Shown: piece after piece, positions 35,783 to 46,275 of the stretch
Position numbering within the stretch: position 1 is the stretch's first letter
How the letters are laid out: each line of letters starts with the position of its first letter
From: Viscum album
Lineage: Eukaryota; Streptophyta; Magnoliopsida; Santalales; Viscaceae
Length of the DNA: 64,000 nucleotides
Reading direction: 5' to 3'
Assembly (NCBI GenBank): GCA_963277665.1
Contig: OY728152.1
Span: forward strand, 1,187,934,357-1,187,998,356
Notes under the pieces: model-generated
Database searches by the model: none
The model's input: the letters and a program-made list of their open reading frames with translations, nothing else
What the model was told of the DNA's origin: nothing
Position numbers and translations under genes: made by a program

Positions 35783-38652
35783 TATAACATCCCAGGTAAA
35801 TAAAGAATAAGAAATATTTCATATTTATTAATAATTTTGAATTAAATGTTAATTATAATTTAAAGGGGTTTCTATGTTCGATAGCGTACCTGATACACAA
35901 CAACGGGTTTCTTTGAAATCTTACTTTGCACACTAATAATATAATATTATTATTTTAAATGGTAGTTAAATCCTAGTCTTTGTATTGGAAGGAATGAACA
36001 AACTAAACACAATATGATTATACAAGTTTTTTAAATTTATTTACATTTATCCAATAATAAGTTAGAGGCTTAAAATGTGAATGAATCTAATTTTTAGAAT
36101 AATTTACATTAAAAGGTCGATTTATCGCCTTTTAATGGGGAACCCTCTTTAAATATAGTTTTGGACATTTATATATGTTCTATTTGAACGAATAAAGTTC
36201 TTACTTAGATTTGGGACATCAAAATTTACTTTGGGTAATTTTTTGGTATTTCTTGATAATGTTCATTTTTTAATGAATAGTAAAAAATACTATATTTTAA
36301 TTCAAAAGTGCCTTTTAATCAAATTTATTTATATGGTTAGGTTATAATTTTAATTGGTTTTAAATTTTAATTAGAATATATATTTTTACCATTTAATAGA
36401 ATTTTTTTATTGTAATTAATTTCACTTTGAAATTGGACATTAACTAGTATCAATCTTCTGATAGTTTTTGTTTCTTAAAAACACTCTATTTGTTTTGATA
36501 ACGGGAATTAATTTTAAATTGATTAATGCAACTTATATTTTTATAATTCGGTAAAATAGAAATCATTTTTTAATTAGGACTATAAAATATATCTTAGGCT
36601 GAATTTTTGGTATTTTTATGAAAAACTTCAATTTTTATGAATAGTGAAACCACTTAGTAGTAGTTAAAAAAACTGGTGTTTTCATTTAAATGATAGTTTA
36701 CCACTTCAGTGAATTGAATTTTGAAAATATGACATACATGGTTGTTTTTAATAAGTAAAATGTGGCTCAATAAGATGAAAATAATTTTTGGTGAATAGTA
36801 ACTTTTGACTTTTATTTACCACAGTTAAAGGTAAATAAGGTAATTCAAGGTAAAAAGAATATTATAATAATTCAAAATTACCTTAACACTTATCCAACCC
36901 TTATTGGTTGAGTCATTTACGACCATGGTCATCTTTGTGTTGATTTTGGGACCCCATTGAGCCACTTGGGATTGATAATGACAATTTAGATTAATTAACT
37001 TAAAGTAAAGGAAAAAATGAGAAAAACAAATATCTTTTAGAAAATTAATTATTACAACTGGTTATATAAATTATCTTTTTAACTCTTAATATTCATTGGA
37101 AAGCTAAAAATATTTACTACCTCATGTTAATTGTTTTATAATTTTTATACATCATATAATATAAATTATTTATGACATAAGAATGATGTAGTGTTTACAT
37201 CATTAATAAATAACTTATTTAAATAAGATTATAAATATTAAAATAATATCCAAAACCTGTCCAATTCTTATTGGATGATTTTATTTCGACAATTAGTCCT
37301 CTTATCTTCGACTCTAATGATTTTTGGTCCTTTTGAAACCGAACATAAGTCTGTAATAAAATAATTTCACACTTTCCTAAAGAGCCCCTCCTCCCCCTTA
37401 TAAAAAGCCCTTAATTCTAACCAATTACTCACACCTATCAAGACTTTTGGCTCATCCTACCTCTACCAAAATAAACTCCCTACATCCTAATCCTCCTCCT
37501 ATGAGCCTTACCTTGGGCAGAAGGCACTTCAAGAAGTCCTTTTGGTTCAAACCAAAGGAAGTTACCCAAATTAAAGGATATTGAAGAACGAACGGGTCAA
37601 GTCAGACACGAAGTATGGGACATTGTCTCAATTTCCATTAATTGAGGCATATTTAGTTTTATACATGAATTTATTTTATACAACCCTTGGACTTTTCATT
37701 TCATTCAAAGGGAATATTTTTATACGAACCGTTTTACTAAATGACCAAAATGAATGTTTTTTGCATACGTGGTGACAACGACCTTTCTACTGCCGCGAGT
37801 ATTATTTGATATTTGGATTCCATAACAAGATGTAATGTTTTTAAAAAGGAAAATAAATACCATATACACTTTTTAAGTATTTTTTTATTGAAAATCATTT
37901 TGGGAATGGATTTATTATTTCAATATCTTGAAATGGTATTTTGTTATTGCAATGTGAAAATGTTATCTTTCCTTTATGCTTATGTTATGTGTTCTGATCA
38001 TGTTATGGTTCTTGAGAATTATTTACGTATATGGGTGGTTCCTTGATAAACCTAAGGTGGTTTATCCCAAGATAGCTCTCCAATGCATTGGGTAATGTAA
38101 CGGAGCTAAACGTGAATGTTTCTCCTAAGAGATTTAGGGAATATACTATGATGGTTATTCTAATGTAACTCACTGTGTAGCTGTGATAGCTGCAATATAA
38201 TTATGTTATGGATGCCACAAGTTACGTTTATATTTTATGATTTCTATTATTTGTTCATAAATCGTATGTTTTCATGAGGAAAGTAAATAAGTTTATGTTT
38301 TGTATGTATTTATGAATAAATTTTTTCTTTCTTTGTTTTATAACCCTTACTGAGTTTTTTGTGCTCATCCCAAGTTTTGAAATGTTTTCACAGGACATAA
38401 AGATGAATAGGGTAAAGGATGGGGTCAAGGAAATGTCATGCAATCTAAAACATGGGACTTGACATGACTCTCTTTATTAAGAGTTTTTATTTTATGAAAA
38501 AAATGGAAACTGTGTTGAAGAGTCTACTTTGTAATCCTTGGAGATGTAATAGTTATGTACTAATTCTCTAAAACTATAAACCTGAAAAGATCATCAATGT
38601 GAATTATTCATTTAATTATGTATTATGTAATGTTTAAGGTCAGGACCTTATA
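35783..38652 (+). repeat. Element 3 5' LTR
   Basis: Aligns nearly without gaps with 43157-46024: both have gtttctatgttc[g/a]atagcgtac near position 90 of the LTR and a promoter block at the same offset. The LTR end CCTTATA is two bases before the primer-binding site. Open frames at 37581-37775 and 37813-38046 are not shared intact by the other LTR. Confidence 0.92.
37374..37407 (+). promoter_or_regulatory. LTR core promoter: pyrimidine patch and TATA box (5' LTR)
   Basis: The sequence cccctcctcccccttataaaaag has a pyrimidine-rich patch followed by a TATA box (ttataaaaa, 37398-37406), 1615 bp into the LTR. The 3' LTR has the same block at exactly the same offset. Transcription would start about 30 bp downstream, leaving about 1.2 kb of R and U5. 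This is the likely promoter of the genomic RNA of element 3. Confidence 0.7.
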
Positions 38653-38654
38653 GT

Positions 38655-38666
38655 TGGTATCAGAGG
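38655..38666 (+). other. Element 3 primer-binding site (tRNA-Met)
   Basis: TGGTATCAGAGG, two bases after the 5' LTR end. This is the exact 11-base complement of the initiator-Met tRNA 3' end and the best preserved primer-binding site in the window. Confidence 0.92.
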
Positions 38667-38797
38667 CCGGTTTAGATTACTTTAGGAGTTTGGGTATTGT
38701 TATATAAATATCCATAAGGTAATTTATGTTAATATTGAAATCATATAGCATTTACAGATTACCATGTTGTTTCACCTATGATATTTCTGTGTTGATA

Positions 38798-39860
38798 ATG
38801 GTTTTCCGAAGAGGAAACTGGGAAAATATGTTGGGACGACATCAGGAGGAAGAATACCTTCCAAATCAGCAACCTGATATGGTCAGAATCGGAACTGAAC
38901 AGTTTGTTTCAGTGATGGCACTGTTGACTAAGGCTATAAATGGTGGTGGTATCCAAGCACAAGATCAACCAGATCAACCACAGAGGAATGTGACAGTAGT
39001 GGAGCATTTCATGAGGCAACATCCCCCATCATTCAAAGGATCATCTGACTTGATGCTAGATGAAGGGTGGATTAAATCACTAGAAAAGATTTTCAATGTC
39101 ATGGGTTGTTCAGAACATCAAAAGGTTAGTCTCATTATTTACTATTTTTAAGGTGAAGTTGATCAGTGGTGGTAGATAGTGAAAAATATCAGGGATAGTG
39201 AGGAGATTGATGCTCTCGATTGGGATGAATTCAAAGGTATGTTTCTTGAGAAATATTTTTCTGAGGTGGTTCGTCTTATAATGGAAAAACAATTCCTAGA
39301 ATTGAGTTAGGTGGATGAAGTGGCTGCTTATGAAGCGAAATTCACTTGACTGGAAAGGTATGATCAAAATTTCATATGAGATCTTGATAGTAAAATCAAC
39401 CTTTATTACTCAGGATTAAAGCCAAATTATCGAAGGGATTTAGCTTCTCGTGAGTTCAACAGTTATGAAAAAAATTTCGTTGTTTGGAGAAGGTGGAAAT
39501 GGAGTTTGTTGATGATCAGGTGTTCTTTGAAAAACAACAGAATAAGAGGTTGAGGTGGCAGGTGAAAGGGAATAACTCTTCAAAAATGTCTAATGTTAAG
39601 AAACTTAAGTTTACAGTTTGTGAAATTTTGGTAAAAATCATGCTAGGGAAAGTCTTTTGAATTGTGGTATGTGCTACCAATGTGGTAAAATGTGACATAA
39701 GGCACATAATTACACTGAAAAAGATCAGGGTAATGTTAAGACAAAATCTGATTTACAGTCATTAAATTTTTTTAAGTGAAATGAAATGGGTAATCATGCA
39801 AATGAGTGTCCAACAAAGAACTCAACTGAATGAAATCATCCAGACTACAAGCAGAAAGGG
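38798..39860 (+). pseudogene. Element 3 gag remnant with two zinc knuckles
   Basis: The likely start is the ATG at 38798, giving MVFRRGNWENMLG, since plant chromovirus gag often starts with a short basic stretch; a longer upstream open frame from 38726 lies in the leader. The capsid core is open to 39151 and reads HPPSFKGSSDLMLDEGWI and IFNVMGCSEHQKV. After a stop at about 39149 it continues with GEVDQWW, FLELS, AAYEAKFT and LKPNYRRDLASREF. A knuckle-like block CYQCGKM-stop-HKAHN lies near 39670, and a second near 39775 has its first two Cys replaced (N-E-M-G-N-H-A-N-E-C kept). Stops make it non-functional. Confidence 0.85.
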
Positions 39861-40275
39861 GTGGTGAAATCCTTTAAAACTACTTCAGTAGATTTTGGGC
39901 CATCAAATGAAGTTGTATCAGGTACACTGTTTGTTTGTTCAGATTATCCCAATGTGTTTTTTGATTCAGGGTCTACACACTCTTTCATTTCTGAGAATTT
40001 TTATAGTAAATTGGGAATTCCATCTCAAGGTATGAATATAGAACTTACAGTAAAAACACCTGGAAGAAATTTTGAGACAAAATGAAAACATAGGAACATT
40101 CATGTCCTTGTGTGCGGAAATAATCTACCTTCAAACCTTATTTTTTTCCCTCTAGTAGAGTTTGATGTTATTTTGGGTATAGATTGGCTTTCGGTTTATC
40201 ATACTATGATTGACTGCAGAGCTAAAGAGGTTTTTTTCAGAATGATTTTCAGTTTGTATACAAGAATGAACCCTT
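39861..40275 (+). pseudogene. Element 3 aspartic protease remnant
   Basis: The open part (39861-40085) reads FFDSGSTHSFISENF, an intact active-site DSG with the following THSFIS typical of plant gypsy proteases. Beyond a stop at 40083 it continues with FDVILGIDWLSVYHTMIDC (about 40160-40217), the second conserved block. The protease would mature the Gag-Pol polyprotein. Only one stop and a possible frame change separate the two halves, so this is one of the best kept domains in the window. Confidence 0.88.
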
Positions 40276-41010
40276 TATTTTGATAACATATCAGGAAGCT
40301 AAAAAACTAGTAAAATATGGAAATGAATGTAACCTTGCACATACTGTTGAAAATAAAGGAACTGTTAAGATTAATGATGTGCCAGTGGTAAATAAGTATC
40401 TTGATGTTTTTCCTGATGAGTTTCCTACTATTATACCTAATCAGGAAGTTGAATTTACTATTGACTTAGTTTCTGATGCTAAGACAATTTCAATCCCCCC
40501 TTATCGAATGGATCAAATTTAACTTCTAGAGTTAAAGAAACAGTTGCAGGAGTTATTAGATAAAGGTTTCATTCGACCTAGCACATCACCTTGGGGTGCT
40601 CCGATCGTGTTTGTTAAAAATAATGATAGTTCAATGAGACATTGCATTGATTATGGAGCATTGAATAACATCACTATTATAAACAAGTATCATTTTCCTC
40701 ATATCATTGATTTGTTTGATCAGCTCCAGGGAGCTCAGTATTTTTCAAAGATTGATTTGAGGTTGGGGTACCATCAGTTGAATGTAAAGGAAGTAGGCAT
40801 TCCGAACACCACATTTTGTACTAGATATGGTCTTTATTATTTTAAAATTGATGCCTTTTGATTTAACCAATGCACCTGCTGTATTCATGGATCTTATGAA
40901 TAGAATTTTCTGTGAGTTCTTGGATAAGATTGTGGTCATGTTCATTGATTATATTTTGGTTTATTCCAAAATTAAATAGGAACATGAAATTCATTTAAGG
41001 GTTGTCTTGA
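40276..41010 (+). pseudogene. Element 3 reverse transcriptase remnant
   Basis: Starts with a linker, ITYQEAKKLVKYG, then VFPDEFPTIIPNQEVEFTID, a stop at about 40519, [59 protein letters not shown] and [17 protein letters not shown] frameshift near 40855 follows. The catalytic box reads [11 protein letters not shown] near 40936-40968, so the second Asp of FIDD is Tyr (gattat). Three things thus block activity: a stop, a frameshift and loss of a catalytic residue. Similarity to plant Ty3/gypsy RT is strong. Confidence 0.9.
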
Positions 41011-41760
41011 AAACCTTAAAAGAAAAGAAACTGTATGGGAAATTCAACAAGTGTGAGTCTTGCTTGCAACAAATTTCTTTCCTTGGTCACATTGTTACAA
41101 AATATATCATGACAGTTGATCAGGATAAAACAAAAGTTGTTGAAGAATGGACAAGACCCACAAATGTAACTGAGATCCGTAGTTTTCTTGGTTTGGCAGG
41201 TTATTACCATAGATTTTTTGAAAATTTGGCATGGTTATCTAGTCCAATGACTATGTTAACTCGAAAAGGTGTTAAGTTCATCTGGAAAAAAGAATGTGAT
41301 GATTGTTTTTAGGAATTGAAAAAAAAAATATTGGTAAATTCTCCAGTTTTGGCACTCCCATCCAGAAATGGTGAGTTTGTAATCTATAGTGATTCTTCGT
41401 TGAAAGGACTTGGTTGTGTCCTAATGCAGAATGATTAGGTAATTTCTTATGCTTTACGTCATTTGAAACCACATGAGTTAAATTACCCTACACATGATTT
41501 GGAATTAGCTGCTATTGTTTTTTCTTTAAATATTTTGAGGCATCATTTTTATGGAGTAAAATGTGAAATATATACTTATCACAAAAGTTTAAAGTATATA
41601 CTCACTCAAAAATAATTGAACATGAGACATAGGAAACATATATAATTAATCAAGGATTATGATTTCATGATCCATTACCATCTGGGAAAATCAAATAAAG
41701 TTATTGATGATTTAAGTTGAAAAATTAATGCTTCATTAACCATGTTACATTTAGAACAAG
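41011..41760 (+). pseudogene. Element 3 RT connection and RNase H remnant
   Basis: The first part (41007-41312) is open and reads KFNKCESCLQQISFLGHIVT, EEWTRPTNVTEIRSFLGLAG and YYHRFFENLAWLSSPM, the RT thumb and connection. RNase H follows: FVIYSDSSLKGLGCVLMQ (first catalytic Asp kept), [16 protein letters not shown] (Glu kept) and [13 protein letters not shown], where the usual TDHKSL has Tyr in place of the third catalytic Asp. DYDFMIHYHLGKSN marks the end of the domain. Four or more stops interrupt it. Confidence 0.88.
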
Positions 41761-43007
41761 ATCATTTGGTTTTTGATTTGATAACCTTTGGCATAGAAGT
41801 TGTTGGTGTAGAAAATTATTATGGTTTGTATCATGTGTCAGTGAGATCATCTCTATCAGACAAAATTAAGCAAGCACAGAAGGAAGATGGGGTGTTACAA
41901 AAAATGGTAGATTTGGTTTAGAAGGGTAAGTTTCCTGGATTTAACATTGATAATGATTGTGTTTTGAGATTTGGAAATAGATTATGCGTGCCTTGTGATT
42001 CATAGTTGAAGAATGAGTTGTTATGTGAATCTCATAGTTCCTCGTTTTCAGTTCATCCTGGTAGTACTAAGATGTACAAATATCATTGGGAGTATTACTG
42101 GTGGGATGAAATGAAAAGAGATATTGTTGATTTTATTGTGAAGTGTTTGACTTGTCAGCAGGTTAAAGCAGAGTGGTAGTTAATAAAAGGGATGATTCAG
42201 CCTTTACCGGTGCTAGAGTGGAAATGGGAAAATTTATCCATGCACTTTGTTTTGGGATTACCAAAGACATCTTGAGGTAAAAATGAAATCTGGGTTATTA
42301 TTGATCGATTGACTAAATCTGCTCATTTCCTTCTTATTCGAGATACATTGTCTGTAAATCAACTTTCTCGATTGTATGTTAAAGAGACAGTCAGGTTGCA
42401 TGGAGTTCCCCAATCCATTGTATCTGATCGAGATCTCAAGATTACTTATAACTTTTGGAAAGGCCATCAGAAGTCGTTGGGTACTAAATTAAACTATAGT
42501 ACATCTTTTCATCCTCAATCAGATGGGCAATCAGAACAAACAATTCAAACATTGGAGGATATGTTACATTATTTCTCAATGGATTATCAGTGAAGTTGGG
42601 ACCAACATCTTTCTTTGGTTGAATTTTCATATAATAACTCTCTTCATTCCAGTATACAGATGGCTCCATTTGAGGCATGATATGGAAAAAGTTGTCGAAC
42701 TGTAGCTTTTTTGGATGAAGTAGGTGAAATTAAGCTAATGGGACCAGAATTGGTAGAAGAGATGGCAGAGAAATTTTATTTGATTCAGAATCACATGAGA
42801 ATAGCTCAGAGCAGATAGAAAAGTTATGTAGATAACCGGAGGAAGGATCCTTCTTTTGAGGTAGGTGATCATGTCTGTCTCAAAGTTTCTCCATGGAAAA
42901 ATGTGATGTGTTTTGGTAAGAAGGGAATGTTGAGTCCGAGGTTCATCGGACCTTATGAAATTCTAGAAAAAGTTGAATCAGTTGTGTTGAGAGAAAGTGT
43001 TTCGGAA
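41761..43007 (+). pseudogene. Element 3 integrase remnant
   Basis: The zinc-binding region includes SVHPGSTKMYKYHWEYYWW and FIVKCLTCQQVKAEW (about 42040-42175). In the catalytic core, WENLSMHFVLGLPKTS shows His where the first catalytic Asp is expected (cac at about 42242-42244). IWVIIDRLTKSAHFLLIRDT and VRLHGVPQSIVSDRDLKIT keep the second Asp, and HPQSDGQSEQTIQTLEDML keeps the Glu. The C-terminal domain reads SYVDNRRKDPSFEVGDHVCL and LSPRFIGPYEILEKV (42820-42975). Most of the core is in one frame (42309-42593) with scattered stops elsewhere. Confidence 0.9.
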
Positions 43008-43118
43008 TAAGGTAATTCACCAGGTAAAGGTTTTGTGGAAAAACAATATGGTTGAAGATGCAACGTGGGAATCTGAAAATGCTATGAGGTATAAATACTC
43101 CCACTTATTTTGATAAGT
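43008..43118 (+). pseudogene. Element 3 chromodomain-like integrase tail
   Basis: Reads VIHQVKVLWKNNMVEDATWE followed by SENAMRYKYSHLF and a stop. The VKVLW and ATWE motifs with the aromatic residues are the signature of the plant chromovirus tail, which targets integration to chromatin. It is in a different frame from the preceding domain, so a frameshift lies near 42990-43010. It is the best evidence that the element is a chromovirus. Confidence 0.8.
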
Positions 43119-43140
43119 AAAATTTAGAGGATGCAATTCC

Positions 43141-43156
43141 AAAAAGGGGGGAAGGA
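43141..43156 (+). other. Element 3 polypurine tract
   Basis: AAAAAGGGGGGAAGGA directly before the 3' LTR start TGTAACATCCC. It is uninterrupted and at the expected place. Confidence 0.9.
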
Positions 43157-46024
43157 TGTAACATCCCAGGTAAATAAATAATAATACATATTTCATATAT
43201 ATTAATATTTTTTAATTAAATATTAATTACTTTAAAGGGGTTTCTATGTTCAATAGCGTACCCGATACGCGACATTTGGTTTCATTGAAATCTTACGTTG
43301 CTCACTAATAATATAATATTATTAATTTAAATGGTAGTTAACTCCTAGCCGTTGTATTGGAGGGAATGGAAAATATAACTACAATATGAATTTAAATGTT
43401 TTTTAAATGTGTTTACATTTATCCAATAAAAATTTAGAGGCATAAAATGTGAATGAATCTAATTTTACGCATAATTTACATTAAAAGGTTGATTTATTGC
43501 CTTTTAAGGGAGAACCCACTTTAAATCTAGTTTTCGTCATTTTTATATGTTATATTTAAACAAATAAAATTCTTCTTTAGATTTGGGACATCAAAATTTA
43601 ATTTGGGTAATTTTTTGGTATTTTTCTGATAAAGTTCATTTTTGTAATGAATAGTGAAAAATGCTGTATTTTAATTCAAAAGTGCCTTTTAATCTAATTT
43701 ATTTATATGGTTAGATTGTCTTTTTAATTGGTTTTAAATTTTAATTGGAATATAGTTTTACCATTTAATCCAATTTTGTTTATTGGAATTAATTTCACTT
43801 TGAGATTGGACATAAACTAGTATCAATCTTTTGATAGTTTTTGTTTCTTAAAAACACGCGATTTGTTTTTATAAAGGCAATTAATTTTAAATTAATTAAT
43901 AAAGATTCTATGTATATAATTTGGAAAAATAGACATCATTTTTTAATTCGGAATATCAAATATAGCTTAGGCTGATTTTTTGGTATTTTTCTAAAAAACT
44001 TGAATTTTTTATGAATAGTGAAACCACATAGTAGTAGTTAAAAAACAGAATTTTTGATTTGAATGAAATTTTACCACTTCTTTGAATTGAATTTATAAAA
44101 TACTACATACATGGTTGTTTTTAGTAAGTAAAATTTCGTTCAATAAGATGAAAATAATTTTTTGTGAATAGTAACTTTTGACTTTTATTTACCACGGTTA
44201 AAGGTAAATAAGGTAATTCAAGGTAAGAAGAATATTATAATAATTCAAAATTACCTTAACACATATTCAAACCTTATTGGTTGAGTCATTTAAGACCATT
44301 TTCATCTTTGTGTAGATTTTGGGACCCCATTGATCCACTTGAGAGTGATAATGACAATTTATATTAATTAACATAAAGTAAATGCAAAATTGACAAAAAC
44401 AAATATCTTTAAGTAAATGAATTTTTACAAGGGGTTATATAAAATATCCTTTAGACTATAAAAACTCATTGTAAAGAAAAAACTTTTTCCTACATCATGT
44501 TACTTTTTTATAATTTTTATAGATCAACTAATTTAAAATATTTATGACACAAGAATGATGCAGTGTTACCTCACTAATAAATCATTTAATTAAATAAGAT
44601 TATAAATATTAAAATAACATCCAAAACATGTCCAATTCTTATTAGGTGTTTTTATTTCAACCATTATTCATCTTATATTTGAATCTAATTATTTTTGGAC
44701 CATTTTAAACCGAATATATGTTTATAATAAAATAATATTTTCACACTTTCCTGAAGAGCCCCTCCTCCCCCTTATAAAAAACTCTCACTTCTAACCAATT
44801 CCTCACACCTCTCAAGACTTTTGGCTCATCCATCCTCTGCAAAATTAAACTCAATAATCTCCCTCTCCTCCTCCTATAATTTTTACCTTATGCAAAAGGC
44901 ACTTCAAGAAGTCCTTTTGGTTCAAACCAATGGAAGTTACCCAAATTAAAGGATATTAAAGAATGAACGGGTCCAGTCGGACATGAGGTAAGGGAGTTCA
45001 TCTCAATATCCATTCATTGAGGCATATTTAGTTTAATACATGACTTTATTTTATACACCCCTTTTACTTTTCATTTCATTCAAAGGTAATCTTTTTATAC
45101 GAACCATTTTACTAAATGAAAAAATTGAATGTCTTTTGTGTACGCGGTGACAATGACCTTTCCGCCGCCACGAGTATTATTTGATCTTTTGGCTTCCTTA
45201 ATAAGCCGTAATGTTTTTAAAAAGTAAAATAAATACCATATAATATTTTTACATATTTTCTCAATGAAAATGATTTTGATAATGGATTTATTATTTCAAT
45301 ATCTTGAAATGGTATTTTGTTATTGCAGTGGGAAATGTTATCTTTCCTTTATGCTTATGTTATGTGTTGTGATCATGTTATGGTTCTTGGGAATTATTTA
45401 TGTATATGGGTGGTTCTGTGATAAACCTAGGGTGGGTTATCCTGAGATATCTCTCCAATGCATTGTGTTATGTGACGGAGGTAAACGTGAATTTTTCTCC
45501 TAATAGATTTAGGGAATATATTGTGATGGGAATTCCAAAGTAACTATGTATATATCTGTGATAGATAAAATATAAGTATGTTATAGATGCCAAAAGTTAC
45601 CTATATGATTTATGATTTCTATATGTTATTCATAAATATTATTTTTCATGAGGTAATTAAATGAGTTTATTTTTTGTTTTTATTTTTGAACAAATGTTTT
45701 CTTTCTTTGTTTTATAACACTTACTGTGTTTTTATGCTCATCCCATGTTTTGAAATGTTTTCACAGGACAAAAAGATGAACAGGGACAAGATTGGGGTCA
45801 AGGAAAAGTAATGTTGTCTGAAACATGGGACTAGACATGAATCTATTTTTCATGAGTTTTTATTTTATAAAAAAATCGAAACTTTGTAGAAGTGTCTACT
45901 TTGTAATCTTTTGAGATGTAATAGTTATGTCCTAATTCTCTAAAACTCTAAACCTGAAAAGATACTCAATGTGAATTATCCATTTCATTTAGTTTTATCT
46001 AATGTTTATGGTTGGGTCCTTATA
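43157..46024 (+). repeat. Element 3 3' LTR
   Basis: Starts TGTAACATCCC after the polypurine tract and ends TCCTTATA at 46024, followed by the target-site duplication ctaaa. It keeps the intact TG start that the 5' LTR has lost to TA. Confidence 0.92.
44754..44780 (+). promoter_or_regulatory. LTR core promoter: pyrimidine patch and TATA box (3' LTR)
   Basis: The block cccctcctcccccttataaaaa with the TATA box at 44772-44780, 1615 bp into the LTR, exactly as in the 5' LTR. If active it would read outward into family F DNA. Confidence 0.65.
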
Positions 46025-46275
46025 CTAAATCCATTCAATTATTAGAAAAATTATCCTCATATGGGAGATAACCTCTAATCGAGGCCATTTCATTCCTTTT
46101 TCTATATAGATTTCTTAATATGGTTCCAGCAATTTTTACAAGCCAATTTTATGAATATATTATAGTGTTATTATTTTATTTTAACATCTCATAGTTTATT
46201 TTTAGTTTTTTTAGTGTTTAGAACACGGTATTAACATAATATTTATCTATGGATAATACATAGTGAAATTTTGGG
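46025..46275. repeat. Family F repeat, copy 1, segment 3
   Basis: Matches 54386-54634: for example tttatgaatatattatag at 46147 against 54511, and ataatacatagtgaaattttg at 46255 against 54612. The match ends here because the second copy is interrupted at 54634 by the 3' LTR of element 4, so family F sequence probably continues into 46276 and beyond. The first five bases (ctaaa) are the right target-site duplication of element 3. Confidence 0.65.

Larger units (their letters stand above)
35783..46024 (+). mobile_element. Ty3/gypsy element 3, chromovirus-like, structurally complete
   Basis: A 10,242 bp plus-strand LTR retrotransposon. LTRs are 35783-38652 (2870 bp) and 43157-46024 (2868 bp), beginning TATAACATCCC and TGTAACATCCC and ending CCTTATA. 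There is a clear primer-binding site, gag, protease, RT, RNase H, integrase, chromodomain-like tail and polypurine tract. The target-site duplication is ctaaa at the right (46025-46029) and ataaa at the left (35778-35782). The unoccupied site is visible in family F copy 2 as ctaaa at 54386-54390. Long LTRs and a chromodomain suggest the Del/Tekay group of chromoviruses. By eye it is less decayed than elements 1 and 2, yet it still has many stops. Confidence 0.93.
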
